From assembly GCF_000974785.1 (NCBI RefSeq), contig NZ_BBWV01000003.1:434001-498000 (forward strand): a stretch of 64,000 nt of DNA, written 5' to 3'. The DNA is from Flavihumibacter petaseus NBRC 106054 (GTDB lineage Bacteria; Bacteroidota; Bacteroidia; Chitinophagales; Chitinophagaceae). Positions 56,545 to 64,000 of the stretch are shown piece by piece (position 1 is the first letter of the stretch; every line of letters begins with the position of its first letter). Under the pieces are notes generated by a model, which was not told the origin of the DNA, made no database searches, and was given only the letters and a program-made list of their open reading frames with translations. The position numbers and the translations under genes were made by a program.

Positions 56545-58977
56545 TTATTCTGAGCGGAGACTGCTGACCGGGTTGGCCAGCGCCGCTTTGATTGCCTGAA
56601 AACTGATGGTGATCAATGCGATCAGTAAAGCAGCAATTGCTGCCGCCACAAATATCCAGGCAGGCAATGCACTTCTGTAGGCGAAATCCTCTAACCAGCG
56701 GTGCATGCCATACCAGGCAAGTGGAACAGCGACGACGGACGATATTACCACCAACAATAAAAAATCTTTTGACAGCATTCCGACAATATCCTGCACACTG
56801 GCTCCCAATACTTTTCTCACACCAATCTCCTTCGTACGTTGTTCAGCCATGAAAGAAGCCAGCCCGAACAGTCCCAGGCAAGCAATCAGAATAGCCAGTA
56901 CAGAGAATACCAGTGCAATCTTACCCGCCCGTTGCTCTGCACGGTACATGTTGGAGAAGGATTCATCCAGGAACTGATAACTGAAAGGCAGTTGCGGTGC
57001 CATCCCGGTCCAGATTTTCTGCACCTTGTTCAGGATATCCTTTACATTGGCTGCCTTCACTTTAAACGATGTTGCCCAATTGGCATTACCCAATACAAAA
57101 GAAAGGGGTCCTATCTTCTGTTTCAATGACGCAAAGTGAAAATCTTTAACCACCCCGATAATGGTATGCGGTCCAGGCTCGCTGTTCACGCCATCGGCCG
57201 AATAAAGTATTTTGCCCACCGGATCAGCATACCCAAGTAGCGCGGCAGTACTCTCATTGATAATGATGCCGGAGGAATCTGTTCCGAATGCCCTGGAGAA
57301 ATTACGTCCGGCTTTCATTTCCATACCCAGGGTAGGAATATAATTTTCATCAATGCGCCAGCATTGCATGTTGAAACCGTTGCGCGGATCCATTACCGAT
57401 TCTTTGGAAAATGTCTGATCACTTCGCGCGCCAGGCATTACGGGCAGGTATCCGCTCATCGTGCTCCCCAGCACTCCGGGAAGCTTTTCCACTTCATTCC
57501 TGAAGGCGCGGTACTGTGCATCCAGTGCACCGGTACCATTGATTACGAGCACCTGGTCCTTATTAAAACCAATCTTCTTGTTCTGGATAAAATTGAGTTG
57601 CCGGTAAACCACAATCGTACCGACGATCAGGATAATGGACGTTGCAAACTGGAATACCACCAGGGTGCTTCTCAGGCCGCTGCGTCTGGCTCCTGCATTC
57701 AGTTTTCCCTTGAGCACCGTGATCGGGTTAAAGGAGGAAAGATAAAATGCCGGATAAAGTCCTGCCATCAACCCGATGAAAACCGGCAGCAGTACGAGGA
57801 AAAGCAGAAAATCCGGTCGCACCAGGTCGGTGAGCCGGAAGGATTTTCCGGCAAGCGAATTAAAGAAAGGTAGCGCCACCCAGGTCAGTACAATGGCAAT
57901 AACCAGGGAGATCACAGCCAGCAAACCGGATTCCGTCAGGAATTGCCGGATCAATGTTTTGCGTTCAGAGCCCAAAACCTTCCTTATGCCAACTTCCTTT
58001 GCCCTGTTTGCCGACCGTGCGGTACTGAGGTTCATAAAATTGACACAGGCGATCAGCAGGGTAAAAATGGCCACCGCCGAAAAAATGTAAACATATTGGA
58101 TGTTGCTGTTGACCCGGATCTCGGCCATCCGGTCGGAGCGGAGGTGGATATCCGTTAACGGCGTCAGCTGGTAACTGATCCTGTTCCCGCTCTTTTCGAA
58201 TTCATCGATCGACTTCAGTTGCATAAACTGGGCAGCCTGCGGGAACACATACTTGTTGATATAGTCAGGGAAATGTTTCTCAAATGCCTTGCGGGTGGTG
58301 CCGGGGCGAAGCAGCAGGTAGGTGGAGAAGTTATGACTAAGGTAATTTCCAAAGTCATACTGCACATTCTTCATCGAAAAAAGAAAGTCGAAATAGAAAT
58401 GCGCATTTCTTGGCATGTCCTGAATAACCGCTGTTACCTTATACAGGGTACCGCCGGCATCATTGGTCTCCAGCATCTTTCCCAGGACATCCGTATTGCC
58501 GAAATACTTTCTGGCAGCAGATTCAGTAAGCACTACCGTGTTGGGTTCGGTCAACGCCTTCCGGGTGTCACCCGAAATTGCTGGGTAGGTGAAGATGTCA
58601 AAAAAAGTAGAGTCCACATGGGCCACGTCGTCTTCATTGATAAAGACATTCCCCTTTTTGATCAGCTTGGAACCATTGCTGGTATAGATCCGCGTGTAGC
58701 CCTGCACCTCCGGATAGTCTTTCCGGAGGGCTTCTCCCATGGGATCCGATGCAACCGCCAGGGCCAGTGATGATCCGCCGAATACAATATCTGCATCTAC
58801 CCGGTATATGTTGCCGGCATGATCATGAAACCGGTCAAAACTTAATTCATCCGTCACAAACAAGGTGATCAGAAGAAAACAGGCCACGCCAATGGAGAGG
58901 CCGGTAATGTTCAGTGCGGTAAAAAACCTGTATTTCAACAGATTCCGCCAGGCCAGTTTCAGATAATTCAGCAACAT
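56545..58977 (-). CDS. ABC transporter permease, FtsX/MacB type, array member 5
   Basis: An 810-residue paralogue and the one next to the ATPase gene (10 bases). MLLNYLKLAWRNLLKYRFFTALNITG starts helix 1. Coupling motifs: KEVGIRKVLGSERKT and KEIGVRKVLGASVQ. The first periplasmic domain carries VDSTFFDIFTYPAISGD. Tail ANPVSSLRSE. Nearness to the ATPase and adaptor makes it the likeliest core permease, from which others may have been copied. Confidence 0.92.
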   Translation of the reverse strand: MLLNYLKLAWRNLLKYRFFTALNITGLSIGVACFLLITLFVTDELSFDRFHDHAGNIYRVDADIVFGGSSLALAVASDPMGEALRKDYPEVQGYTRIYTSNGSKLIKKGNVFINEDDVAHVDSTFFDIFTYPAISGDTRKALTEPNTVVLTESAARKYFGNTDVLGKMLETNDAGGTLYKVTAVIQDMPRNAHFYFDFLFSMKNVQYDFGNYLSHNFSTYLLLRPGTTRKAFEKHFPDYINKYVFPQAAQFMQLKSIDEFEKSGNRISYQLTPLTDIHLRSDRMAEIRVNSNIQYVYIFSAVAIFTLLIACVNFMNLSTARSANRAKEVGIRKVLGSERKTLIRQFLTESGLLAVISLVIAIVLTWVALPFFNSLAGKSFRLTDLVRPDFLLFLVLLPVFIGLMAGLYPAFYLSSFNPITVLKGKLNAGARRSGLRSTLVVFQFATSIILIVGTIVVYRQLNFIQNKKIGFNKDQVLVINGTGALDAQYRAFRNEVEKLPGVLGSTMSGYLPVMPGARSDQTFSKESVMDPRNGFNMQCWRIDENYIPTLGMEMKAGRNFSRAFGTDSSGIIINESTAALLGYADPVGKILYSADGVNSEPGPHTIIGVVKDFHFASLKQKIGPLSFVLGNANWATSFKVKAANVKDILNKVQKIWTGMAPQLPFSYQFLDESFSNMYRAEQRAGKIALVFSVLAILIACLGLFGLASFMAEQRTKEIGVRKVLGASVQDIVGMLSKDFLLLVVISSVVAVPLAWYGMHRWLEDFAYRSALPAWIFVAAAIAALLIALITISFQAIKAALANPVSSLRSE

Positions 58978-58987
58978 AAAAAACTGG

Positions 58988-59665
58988 TTAAATCATGATA
59001 TTCTCCATCACGGTCTGCCCGTCGAGCATCCTGATCACGCGATGGCTGTATCGTGCATCATGTTCACTGTGCGTTACCATGATGATGGTAGTTCCCTGTT
59101 CGTTGAGATCCGTGAGCAATTGCATTACTTCATTACCATTGCTGGAATCGAGGTTACCTGTCGGTTCATCCGCAAGGATCAGCTTTGGATTGTTCACCAC
59201 TGCACGGGCCACGGCCACACGTTGTTGCTGACCACCGGAAAGCTGTTGGGGGTAGTGGTTGCGGCGGTGCATGATCACCATTTTGTCCAGTACTTCCTCA
59301 ACGATCTTCTTGCGCTCAGAAGCCTTTACGCCAGTATAAATGAGTGGCAGTTCCACATTTTCGAATACCGTCAGTTCGTCAATCAGGTTGAAGCTTTGGA
59401 ATACAAAACCAATATTGTGCTTGCGCAGGTCAGCTCTCTTGCGTTCGTTAAACTTCGCCACTTCAATGCCATTGAACAGAAAGCTTCCTGCATCAGGATC
59501 ATCCAGCAGTCCCAGGATATTCAGCAGGGTGGATTTGCCACATCCGGAAGGTCCCATGACGGCAACAAATTCTCCCTCTTTTACTTCAAATGATAACTTA
59601 TTGAGGGCTACGGTTTCAACCTCTTCAGTGCGATAGTATTTCTCGAGGTTTGTGATCTTGATCAT
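58988..59665 (-). CDS. ABC transporter ATPase, MacB/LolD type
   Basis: A 225-residue ATP-binding protein with fully canonical motifs: Walker A GPSGCGKST, signature LSGGQQQRVAVARAV, Walker [12 protein letters not shown]-loop NLDS and switch THSEHD. FNLIDELTVFENVELPL is typical of LolD/FtsE-like proteins. It powers the FtsX-type permeases encoded downstream. Preceded by the small cysteine peptide gene (17 bases) and the adaptor gene. Confidence 0.96.
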   Translation of the reverse strand: MIKITNLEKYYRTEEVETVALNKLSFEVKEGEFVAVMGPSGCGKSTLLNILGLLDDPDAGSFLFNGIEVAKFNERKRADLRKHNIGFVFQSFNLIDELTVFENVELPLIYTGVKASERKKIVEEVLDKMVIMHRRNHYPQQLSGGQQQRVAVARAVVNNPKLILADEPTGNLDSSNGNEVMQLLTDLNEQGTTIIMVTHSEHDARYSHRVIRMLDGQTVMENIMI

Positions 59666-59682
59666 ATTGATTGGTTTATGTA

Positions 59683-59880
59683 TTAAAATTGAATAAGCAT
59701 CAAAAGGGGAGAAGTGGTTTCTTCATCAACGATCGCGGTGCTGCAGGATTCAGGGCAACAGGTGATTGTCAGTTTTGGCGGAGCGTCCATGTTCAGGTAT
59801 TTTTCGCCGCTTTGCGTATTCGTAGAAAAGGCCGCCATCAGTACCAGCAACAGTCCGATTGTTCTCGTCAGCTTTTTCAT
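59683..59880 (-). CDS. Small secreted cysteine-containing peptide (65 residues), unknown
   Basis: MKKLTRTIGLLLVLMAAFST forms a Sec-type signal peptide. A mature part of roughly 40 residues contains KLTITCCPESCSTA with three cysteines and ends hydrophobic (LLMLIQF). The ORF fills the 246-base space between the adaptor and ATPase genes, 31 bases after one and 17 before the other, and has AAGG just before the ATG. I do not recognise the family. Position suggests it is cargo, signal or an accessory of the efflux system. A chance ORF is possible, but the signal peptide and fit argue for a gene. Confidence 0.6.
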   Translation of the reverse strand: MKKLTRTIGLLLVLMAAFSTNTQSGEKYLNMDAPPKLTITCCPESCSTAIVDEETTSPLLMLIQF

Positions 59881-59911
59881 ACCTTAAAGTTTAATGGTTA
59901 ATGGTGTTTGA

Positions 59912-61168
59912 TTATGGTTTTTTCAACACTAGTTCCTGCATCGTGGTATAGTTTTCATAGCTGCTCGTGATCACTTTGTCACCAGGTTCCAGACCACTTA
60001 ACACTTCATAGTTATCCGGACTCATCATGCCAAGTTGAATATCGACCCTGTAGGCCATGGTACCAGCTTCGTTCAGTTTAAAGATCCAGTTACCGCCGGT
60101 CTGCTGAAAGAAACCGCCTTTCGGCAACAGGATAGCCTGTTTCTCGTCGCTCAATGCAAGCCTTATCTGCAGGGTTTGTCCGCGGCGGATTCCCTTGGGC
60201 ACTTCGCCCTCGAATTCCATATCCACCTGGAACCTGCCATTGGCAATCTGTATATAAACTTTTTTGATCACCAGGACATATGACTTGCCCGCAAATTCAA
60301 AGCTTCCTTTCAGGCCCACAAAAACCCGGGAAAGATAATGTTCGTCAACATCCACCCGCACTTTATAGCCGTCCATCACATCAAGCTGTCCCAGCCTTTC
60401 ACCTTTATTCTTGGATTGACCGATCTCTGCGTCAAGTGAAGTCAACTGTCCGTCTACCGGGGCACGTACCACGAGGTCACCCACTTTCTTACGCATCAAC
60501 TGAAGGGCATTTTGCATCCTTTCATAAGACTGCTGCATCTGCGTCAGCTGCTGGCGGTTGGAAACCGAGTCTTTTTTCAGGATGTCTACGGTCAGGTCTT
60601 TCCTCCGTTTCTGGTAGTCCAGCAGGTTCTGGGAAGAACGGAATTCCTGGGAACCAATAGCCTTCTGCTGATACAGTTTATTGTTCACCTGGTAAACCCG
60701 GTCAGCTTCTTTAAGCGCATTGTCCACTTCCGCCATCTGGTTCAGGCGGGTGATGGTGTTCTGGTCGGCGTTGTTCTTTGAGATCTGCATCTGGGTCAAC
60801 ACGTTGAATACCTGGGTTTCCTGGTTGGACAGGCTAAGTTCCAGGTCAGTATTGCTCAACCTCAGGATAGGCTGGCCTTTTTTCATGATGGCGCCGTCTT
60901 CCACATACTTTTCTTCGACACGACCACCTTCAGTGGCATCAAGGTATATGGTTGTCATCGGCAGCACAATACCGTTTACCGGAATATTTTCCTGAAAAAT
61001 GCCTTTTTTGATCTCCTGGATGGAAATCCTTTCAGTATCCACATTCAGCCGGCTTTTGCCGGAAGTGAAATAATAGCTGCCAAAAATCAGCGCTGCCAGC
61101 GCAACGACACCGGCGATCGTCAGGATCTTCTTGGTTGACCATTTCTTTTTTTCTATGACTCTATCCAC
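59912..61168 (-). CDS. Periplasmic adaptor, MacA/HlyD (RND) family
   Basis: A 418-residue membrane-fusion protein linking the inner-membrane ABC permease to TolC. One N-terminal helix (ILTIAGVVALAALIFGSYYF), a lipoyl half (ILRLSNTDLELSLSN), a long coiled-coil hairpin (about 110-225, DRVYQVNNKLYQQKAIG), second lipoyl half (VVRAPVDGQLTSLDAEIGQ), then beta-barrel and membrane-proximal domains (MAYRVDIQLGM, NYEVLSGLEPGDKVI). First gene of the leftward operon, with a 198-base divergent gap to the regulator gene. Confidence 0.93.
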   Translation of the reverse strand: MDRVIEKKKWSTKKILTIAGVVALAALIFGSYYFTSGKSRLNVDTERISIQEIKKGIFQENIPVNGIVLPMTTIYLDATEGGRVEEKYVEDGAIMKKGQPILRLSNTDLELSLSNQETQVFNVLTQMQISKNNADQNTITRLNQMAEVDNALKEADRVYQVNNKLYQQKAIGSQEFRSSQNLLDYQKRRKDLTVDILKKDSVSNRQQLTQMQQSYERMQNALQLMRKKVGDLVVRAPVDGQLTSLDAEIGQSKNKGERLGQLDVMDGYKVRVDVDEHYLSRVFVGLKGSFEFAGKSYVLVIKKVYIQIANGRFQVDMEFEGEVPKGIRRGQTLQIRLALSDEKQAILLPKGGFFQQTGGNWIFKLNEAGTMAYRVDIQLGMMSPDNYEVLSGLEPGDKVITSSYENYTTMQELVLKKP

Positions 61169-61213
61169 GTTGATTCGGTTTTCGGTTCCTTGTTGAATAT
61201 TTGTATTCTATTT

Positions 61214-61230
61214 AGCTAAACCGCGTGCCA
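61214..61230 (-). promoter_or_regulatory. Candidate sigma-54 (-24/-12) promoter for the efflux operon
   Basis: On the minus strand TGGCACG (-24 element, full match) is followed by CGGTTTAGCT. GG and GC are separated by 11 bases instead of the canonical 10, and the -12 element is TAGC, not TTGC. Predicted start of transcription is about 35 bases before the adaptor ATG. The divergent NtrC-type regulator makes it plausible. Confidence 0.4.
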
Positions 61231-61366
61231 TAAATTTAATATACTGAAAACCAGTCACTTGGACGGCCGCCTGTGGAACCATTGTCCGCTTTCGATACAA
61301 TTAGTGTTCGTTTTTGCTGCCCCACCGGTGAAATAAAAAGAAATCCTATCATTGCATCGAATTACT

Positions 61367-62725
61367 ATGACCCTGAAAAATGCTTCCATCCTGGTTGTCG
61401 ACGACGACACCGATGTGCTGACGGCAGTCCGTCTGCTGCTCAAAACAGAAGTGAAAGATGTTGTGACGGAAAAGAATCCGCAATTGTTACAACAAATCCT
61501 TTCCGCCAAGAAATTTGATGTCATCCTGCTTGATATGAACTTTACCAGTTCGATCAATACAGGTAATGAGGGACTTTTCTGGCTGCGGAAGATCAAGGAG
61601 TTAAAGTCGGAAGCGGCCGTGATCATGATCACCGCCTATGGTGATGTGGATCTTGCCGTGCGCTCCCTGAAAGAAGGCGCTGCTGATTTTGTTGTCAAAC
61701 CCTGGCACAACGATCGTCTCATCGGTACCATCAAGGAAGTGCTTAAAAAGAAGGAAGGTCCCGCCAATGCAAAAAGCGAGTCTGATGCAGGATCCATCAT
61801 TGGTACAGAATTGCTGGGTAATTCGGAGCTGATGCAGGCAATCTTTTACAAGGTGGAAAAGATCGCACCAACGGATGCTAATATTCTTATCCTGGGTGAG
61901 AATGGTACGGGAAAAGACCTGATTGCAAAAGCTGTCCATCAGCATTCTCTCCGCGCTGCAAAACCCTTTGTAAAAGTGGATGTTGGCGCCCTCACGGATT
62001 CCCTTTTTGAAAGTGAATTGTTTGGTCACAAAAAAGGCGCATTTACCGATGCGCGTGAAGACAGACCCGGTCGTTTCGAATCTGCCAATGGCGGAACTAT
62101 TTTTCTCGACGAGATCGGTAACATCAGCCTGCAGCAACAGGCAAAACTGCTTTCCGTTTTACAAAACCGACAGGTGACGCGGCTGGGTTCCAATACACCG
62201 GTTCCTATTGACGTCAGGCTGGTTTGTGCCACCAACCTGCCAATCGCTGAGCTGGCCAATGAAGGCAGATTCAGAAAAGATCTTATTTACAGGATCAATA
62301 CTGTTGAGATCATCATGCCACCGCTGCGGAAGAGAGGCAAGGACATCTTACTGCTGGCAAACTTCTTTAATAAGATGTACAGCAAAAAATACATGAAACC
62401 TTTGCTGCCGTTTGATAACGGCGCAACAGAAAAACTGCTTACCTATCCTTTCCCCGGAAACGTGCGGGAACTGCAATACACCATTGAAAGGGCGGTAATT
62501 ATGGCGGAAGGCGAAGAATTGAAAGCTGCCGACCTGCTGTTCTCACCGATCGAATTTACCACAGACCAGCAGGATGAACCCGATGAACTCAAATTAAGTG
62601 CCATCGAGAAAAATACTATTCTCCGGGTGATCGAAAAACATAATGGCAACATCACCAAAGCCGCGAAGGAACTGGGATTGACCCGCACGGCCTTGTATCG
62701 CAGACTCAGCAAGTATGATATTTAA
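61367..62725 (+). CDS. NtrC-type sigma-54-dependent response regulator
   Basis: A 452-residue regulator from ATG 61367. Receiver domain (about 5-125): acidic pocket VVDDDTD, phospho-acceptor Asp56 in ILLDMNF, Lys in VVKPW. AAA+ domain: Walker A GENGTGKD, the sigma-54 contact loop reads GAFTDA instead of GAFTGA, and GGTIFLDEIGN is Walker B. Fis-type HTH at the C-terminus (AAKELGLTRTALYRRLSKYDI). It should activate the divergent adaptor-permease operon when phosphorylated. The kinase gene overlaps its last 11 bases. ATG 61352 would add five residues. Confidence 0.94.
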   Translation: MTLKNASILVVDDDTDVLTAVRLLLKTEVKDVVTEKNPQLLQQILSAKKFDVILLDMNFTSSINTGNEGLFWLRKIKELKSEAAVIMITAYGDVDLAVRSLKEGAADFVVKPWHNDRLIGTIKEVLKKKEGPANAKSESDAGSIIGTELLGNSELMQAIFYKVEKIAPTDANILILGENGTGKDLIAKAVHQHSLRAAKPFVKVDVGALTDSLFESELFGHKKGAFTDAREDRPGRFESANGGTIFLDEIGNISLQQQAKLLSVLQNRQVTRLGSNTPVPIDVRLVCATNLPIAELANEGRFRKDLIYRINTVEIIMPPLRKRGKDILLLANFFNKMYSKKYMKPLLPFDNGATEKLLTYPFPGNVRELQYTIERAVIMAEGEELKAADLLFSPIEFTTDQQDEPDELKLSAIEKNTILRVIEKHNGNITKAAKELGLTRTALYRRLSKYDI

Positions 62726-64000
62726 GCAAGTTGAAAATAAACTGTTCCTCAAGGTATTCCTGCTCTTTGCAGTTTTATGCCTGGGTGCATACCTGCTCGT
62801 TAACCAGCAGATAAAATTCTTCGTTTTGCTGATGCCGCTGATCATCTACCAGCTTTATGATTTGTATAAGTCACAACGGAAGGCACAAGACGAGCTGAAC
62901 CAGTTTGTGGAATCGGTGCATTACCGCGATTTCTCCCGTTATTTTGATGTGAAACATGCACCGGCTGAACTGCAGCCGTTGCGGCATGGGTTCAATGAGA
63001 TCAATTCCACTTTCAAGGTAATCAGTAAGGAAAAGGAAACGCAATATCAATACCTGCAGAAAATTCTCGAACTGGTTGACACCGGAATACTTTCATTTGA
63101 TATGACCGATGGACAGGTAGTATGGATGAATGAATCACTCAAGAAGATGTTGCACCTGCCTTACCTGAAATCTATCCAGTCATTGGAGAAACGTGACCCC
63201 GGATTATTCCAGGTACTGGATAACCTGCGTCCCGGTGAATCGCGACTGACCAATGTTTCGCTGGACAATACCAATTTTAAGATCCTGGTATCCTGCACTG
63301 CTTTCCAGACTTCCGAAAGCCAGTACAAACTGGTGGCTTTTCAGAATGTGAATGAGGCAATGGATGAAACTGAATCCAAAGCCTGGCAGAAACTGCTGAA
63401 CGTGATGACGCATGAAATCATGAATTCAGTAGCACCTATTTCTTCGCTCGCAGATACGCTGAAGAACCGTCTGCAGCAGGCTGCAACCGAGATCCGGGAC
63501 GAAACCGGTACCCTGGAAGACCTCGACCTCGGCATTGAAACGATCAAGCGCAGGAGTGAAGGGTTGCTGCGATTTGCCGAAACCTACCGGAATCTCAATA
63601 AGATCAGCGAACTGCACCTGGAGAAAGTGTATGTATTCGACATTTTCCGAAACCTGCAGCAACTGATGTCACCTACACTCGATCAGAAAAATATCGAACT
63701 CGAGATCCTGTTGAAGGATATGGATATTTCCCTGCAGGCCGACATTAACCTGCTGGAACAGGTACTGATTAACCTGCTGGTAAACGCGATGGATGCAGTG
63801 AAAGAAAACCCTCACCCCAAGATTGTACTATCCGCTGCAATGACGCCCAACCGGAAGCCAATGATCAAGGTCGCAGACAATGGATCCGGCATGTCGCAGG
63901 AGGTTCTCGACAAAATCTTTGTTCCGTTCTTCAGCACCAAAAAAACCGGCAGTGGAATCGGCCTGAGCCTTTGCAAGCAGATCATGATGTTGCACAAGGG
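62715..64000 (+). CDS. Sensor histidine kinase, NtrB/NtrY-like (3' end outside window)
   Basis: The frame is open from ATG 62715 to the window end (428 codons). Two N-terminal helices at about 9-29 and 34-50 with almost no loop outside suggest sensing within the membrane or through the efflux complex. A PAS-like segment follows (ILELVDTGILSFDM, about 115-215). The phospho-acceptor is His233 in NVMTHEIMNSVAP. N-box NLLVNAMDAV, G1 VADNGSGM, F-box VPFFSTKKTGSG and G2 IGLSL are present; the last part of the ATPase domain is cut. The start overlaps the regulator stop by 11 bases: translational coupling. Confidence 0.92.
   Translation, partial: MIFKQVENKLFLKVFLLFAVLCLGAYLLVNQQIKFFVLLMPLIIYQLYDLYKSQRKAQDELNQFVESVHYRDFSRYFDVKHAPAELQPLRHGFNEINSTFKVISKEKETQYQYLQKILELVDTGILSFDMTDGQVVWMNESLKKMLHLPYLKSIQSLEKRDPGLFQVLDNLRPGESRLTNVSLDNTNFKILVSCTAFQTSESQYKLVAFQNVNEAMDETESKAWQKLLNVMTHEIMNSVAPISSLADTLKNRLQQAATEIRDETGTLEDLDLGIETIKRRSEGLLRFAETYRNLNKISELHLEKVYVFDIFRNLQQLMSPTLDQKNIELEILLKDMDISLQADINLLEQVLINLLVNAMDAVKENPHPKIVLSAAMTPNRKPMIKVADNGSGMSQEVLDKIFVPFFSTKKTGSGIGLSLCKQIMMLHK

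Noticed and set aside
59683-59880. Reading the 65-residue peptide as a classical RiPP precursor
   Set aside because: It has a Sec-type hydrophobic signal instead of a charged leader, and no modification enzyme or peptidase-domain ABC transporter is adjacent.
1-64000. CRISPR arrays, tRNA or rRNA genes, insertion sequences, prophage, att sites, replication origin
   Set aside because: No spaced direct repeats, no tRNA-like cloverleaf with CCA region, no transposase, integrase or phage structural motifs, and no DnaA-box cluster were seen by eye.

Overview
The window looks like chromosomal DNA of a Bacteroidota member, most likely a Chitinophagaceae relative. The evidence is nine exact TAnnTTTG -7 boxes (the Bacteroidota promoter type), almost no Shine-Dalgarno sequences in front of genes, many short lipoprotein signals, a miaB / sigma-54 activator / lptE / secG gene string, BlaI-M56 regulation, menaquinone made by the futalosine route (MqnE), and tandem 800-residue FtsX-type permeases. 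I see no rRNA, tRNA, CRISPR, transposase or phage genes. Taxonomy is inferred from gene content only.

Layout. 1-24,940 is mostly housekeeping: a 5'-truncated iron-sulfur serine dehydratase, a lipoprotein glycosidase, mqnE, a CNT nucleoside transporter, trxA, dnaE, an NlpC/P60 lipoprotein, an M1 peptidase, an oligopeptide-binding lipoprotein, a fatty-acid desaturase, msrA, prfB (read through a programmed +1 frameshift), pruA, a small outer-membrane barrel, a pyrR-pyrB-coaD-thioesterase string, a NUDIX protein, pyrE, a periplasmic HMA protein, a LEA14-type lipoprotein and a WbqC-family protein. 25,017-33,037 holds a BlaR1/BlaI pair, a K+-dependent membrane pyrophosphatase with an extra C-terminal domain, and a large AsmA protein. 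33,149-40,728 is envelope related: two thioredoxin-fold proteins, YihY, MltG, and the miaB-sigma-54 activator-unknown-lptE-secG operon.

40,912-64,000 is the accessory-looking part. Two tandem paralogous lipoproteins converge on a TolC/ABC-ATPase unit. Next to that, a long leftward operon encodes a MacA-like adaptor, a 65-residue Sec-signal peptide with three cysteines, an ABC ATPase and five consecutive 797-810-residue MacB/FtsX-type permeases. A divergent NtrC-type response regulator and histidine kinase (cut by the window end) face this operon. A near-consensus sigma-54 element lies in the divergent gap, upstream of the adaptor gene. My reading is a two-component, sigma-54-controlled tripartite efflux or envelope-stress system in which permeases have multiplied; the small cysteine peptide is a candidate cargo or signal. 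This is the part most worth following up.

Most genes are tightly packed. The only gene-free stretch above 300 bases is 13,833-14,233, which appears to carry a degraded intergenic repeat.
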